21,027 nucleotides of DNA, from NCBI GenBank assembly GCA_009602725.1, contig WELB01000042.1:429436-450462 (forward strand), written 5' to 3'. The notes under the pieces are model-generated. The model was not told the DNA's origin and made no database searches. It worked only from the letters and a program-made list of their open reading frames with translations. Shown piece after piece: positions 20,916-21,027 of the stretch. The translations under genes were made by a program, and so were the position numbers. How positions within the stretch are numbered: the first letter of the stretch is position 1; each line of letters begins with the position of its first letter. This stretch comes from Spirogloea muscicola. Taxonomy: Eukaryota > Streptophyta > Zygnematophyceae > Spirogloeales > Spirogloeaceae.

Positions 20916-21027
20916 ATGCGACTGTCTATGTCTCTGCAGCGCTCCCAAGCGCTTGCTTTGCACCGCCGCGCTGGTCGCGCCCTTGCAGCAGCCTCTGGCT
21001 TGCGCAGCGGGGTTGCTCTTCCTCCCC
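20916..21027 (+). CDS. Partial third gene: possible organelle-targeted protein N-terminus
   Basis: From ATG at 20916-20918 the frame stays open for 37 codons to the window edge. The peptide starts MRLSMSLQRSQALALHRRAG and continues with Ala, Gly, Ser, Leu and Arg. It has seven arginines, no acidic residue, and the amphipathic look of a mitochondrial or chloroplast presequence. A second in-frame Met lies at 20928. The frame is also open upstream to about 20753, so the ATG choice is not proven. The mature protein is outside the window and its function cannot be told. It could be a chance open frame in GC-rich DNA. Confidence 0.42.
   Translation, partial: MRLSMSLQRSQALALHRRAGRALAAASGLRSGVALPP

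Noticed and set aside
1-21027. Bacterial, viral or mobile-element origin
   Set aside because: Both genes carry dozens of spliceosomal introns and plant-type domain structures; no transposase, reverse transcriptase, terminal repeats or CRISPR-like arrays were seen.

Overview
This is nuclear DNA from a photosynthetic eukaryote of the green lineage, most likely a chlorophyte green alga. The window holds two intron-dense housekeeping genes in convergent orientation, plus the first codons of a probable third gene. The lineage call rests on the first gene, a starch (alpha-glucan) water dikinase with plant-type tandem starch-binding domains and the plastid redox motif, and on the plant-like full-length FGAM synthase. 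I cannot name the genus from this window.

Layout: (1) bases 1-10157, + strand: glucan, water dikinase (GWD). The 5' end is cut by the window edge inside the transit-peptide exon. I reconstructed 32 exons (31 introns, all GT-AG), giving about 1,439-1,454 residues depending on one acceptor choice. (2) 10158-10554: a short convergent 3' intergenic stretch with AATAAA-type signals on both strands. (3) 20697-10555, - strand: phosphoribosylformylglycinamidine (FGAM) synthase, with 33 reconstructed exons and about 1,353 residues. Two of its introns appear to be GC-AG, and its start codon is not resolved. (4) 20698-20915: a short divergent upstream region. (5) 20916-21027, + strand: an open frame that runs off the window and looks like an organelle-targeting N-terminus.

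The exon models were built by hand: family-conserved protein segments were located in each frame, then joined at splice sites whose phases agree. All but one of the 63 junctions fall in phase 0 or 2, and reading-frame continuity holds across both genes.

Functionally, GWD phosphorylates amylopectin in the plastid and starts starch breakdown. FGAM synthase performs the fourth step of de novo purine synthesis, which in plants is organellar. They share an organelle destination but no pathway, so their adjacency looks like ordinary eukaryotic gene order. I found no mobile element, RNA gene, CRISPR array or new multi-gene system. The interesting material is gene architecture: GC-AG introns, a duplicated exon module, a duplicated acceptor that could give two isoforms, possible overlapping convergent transcripts, and an out-of-frame N-terminus at a GC-rich triplet repeat.
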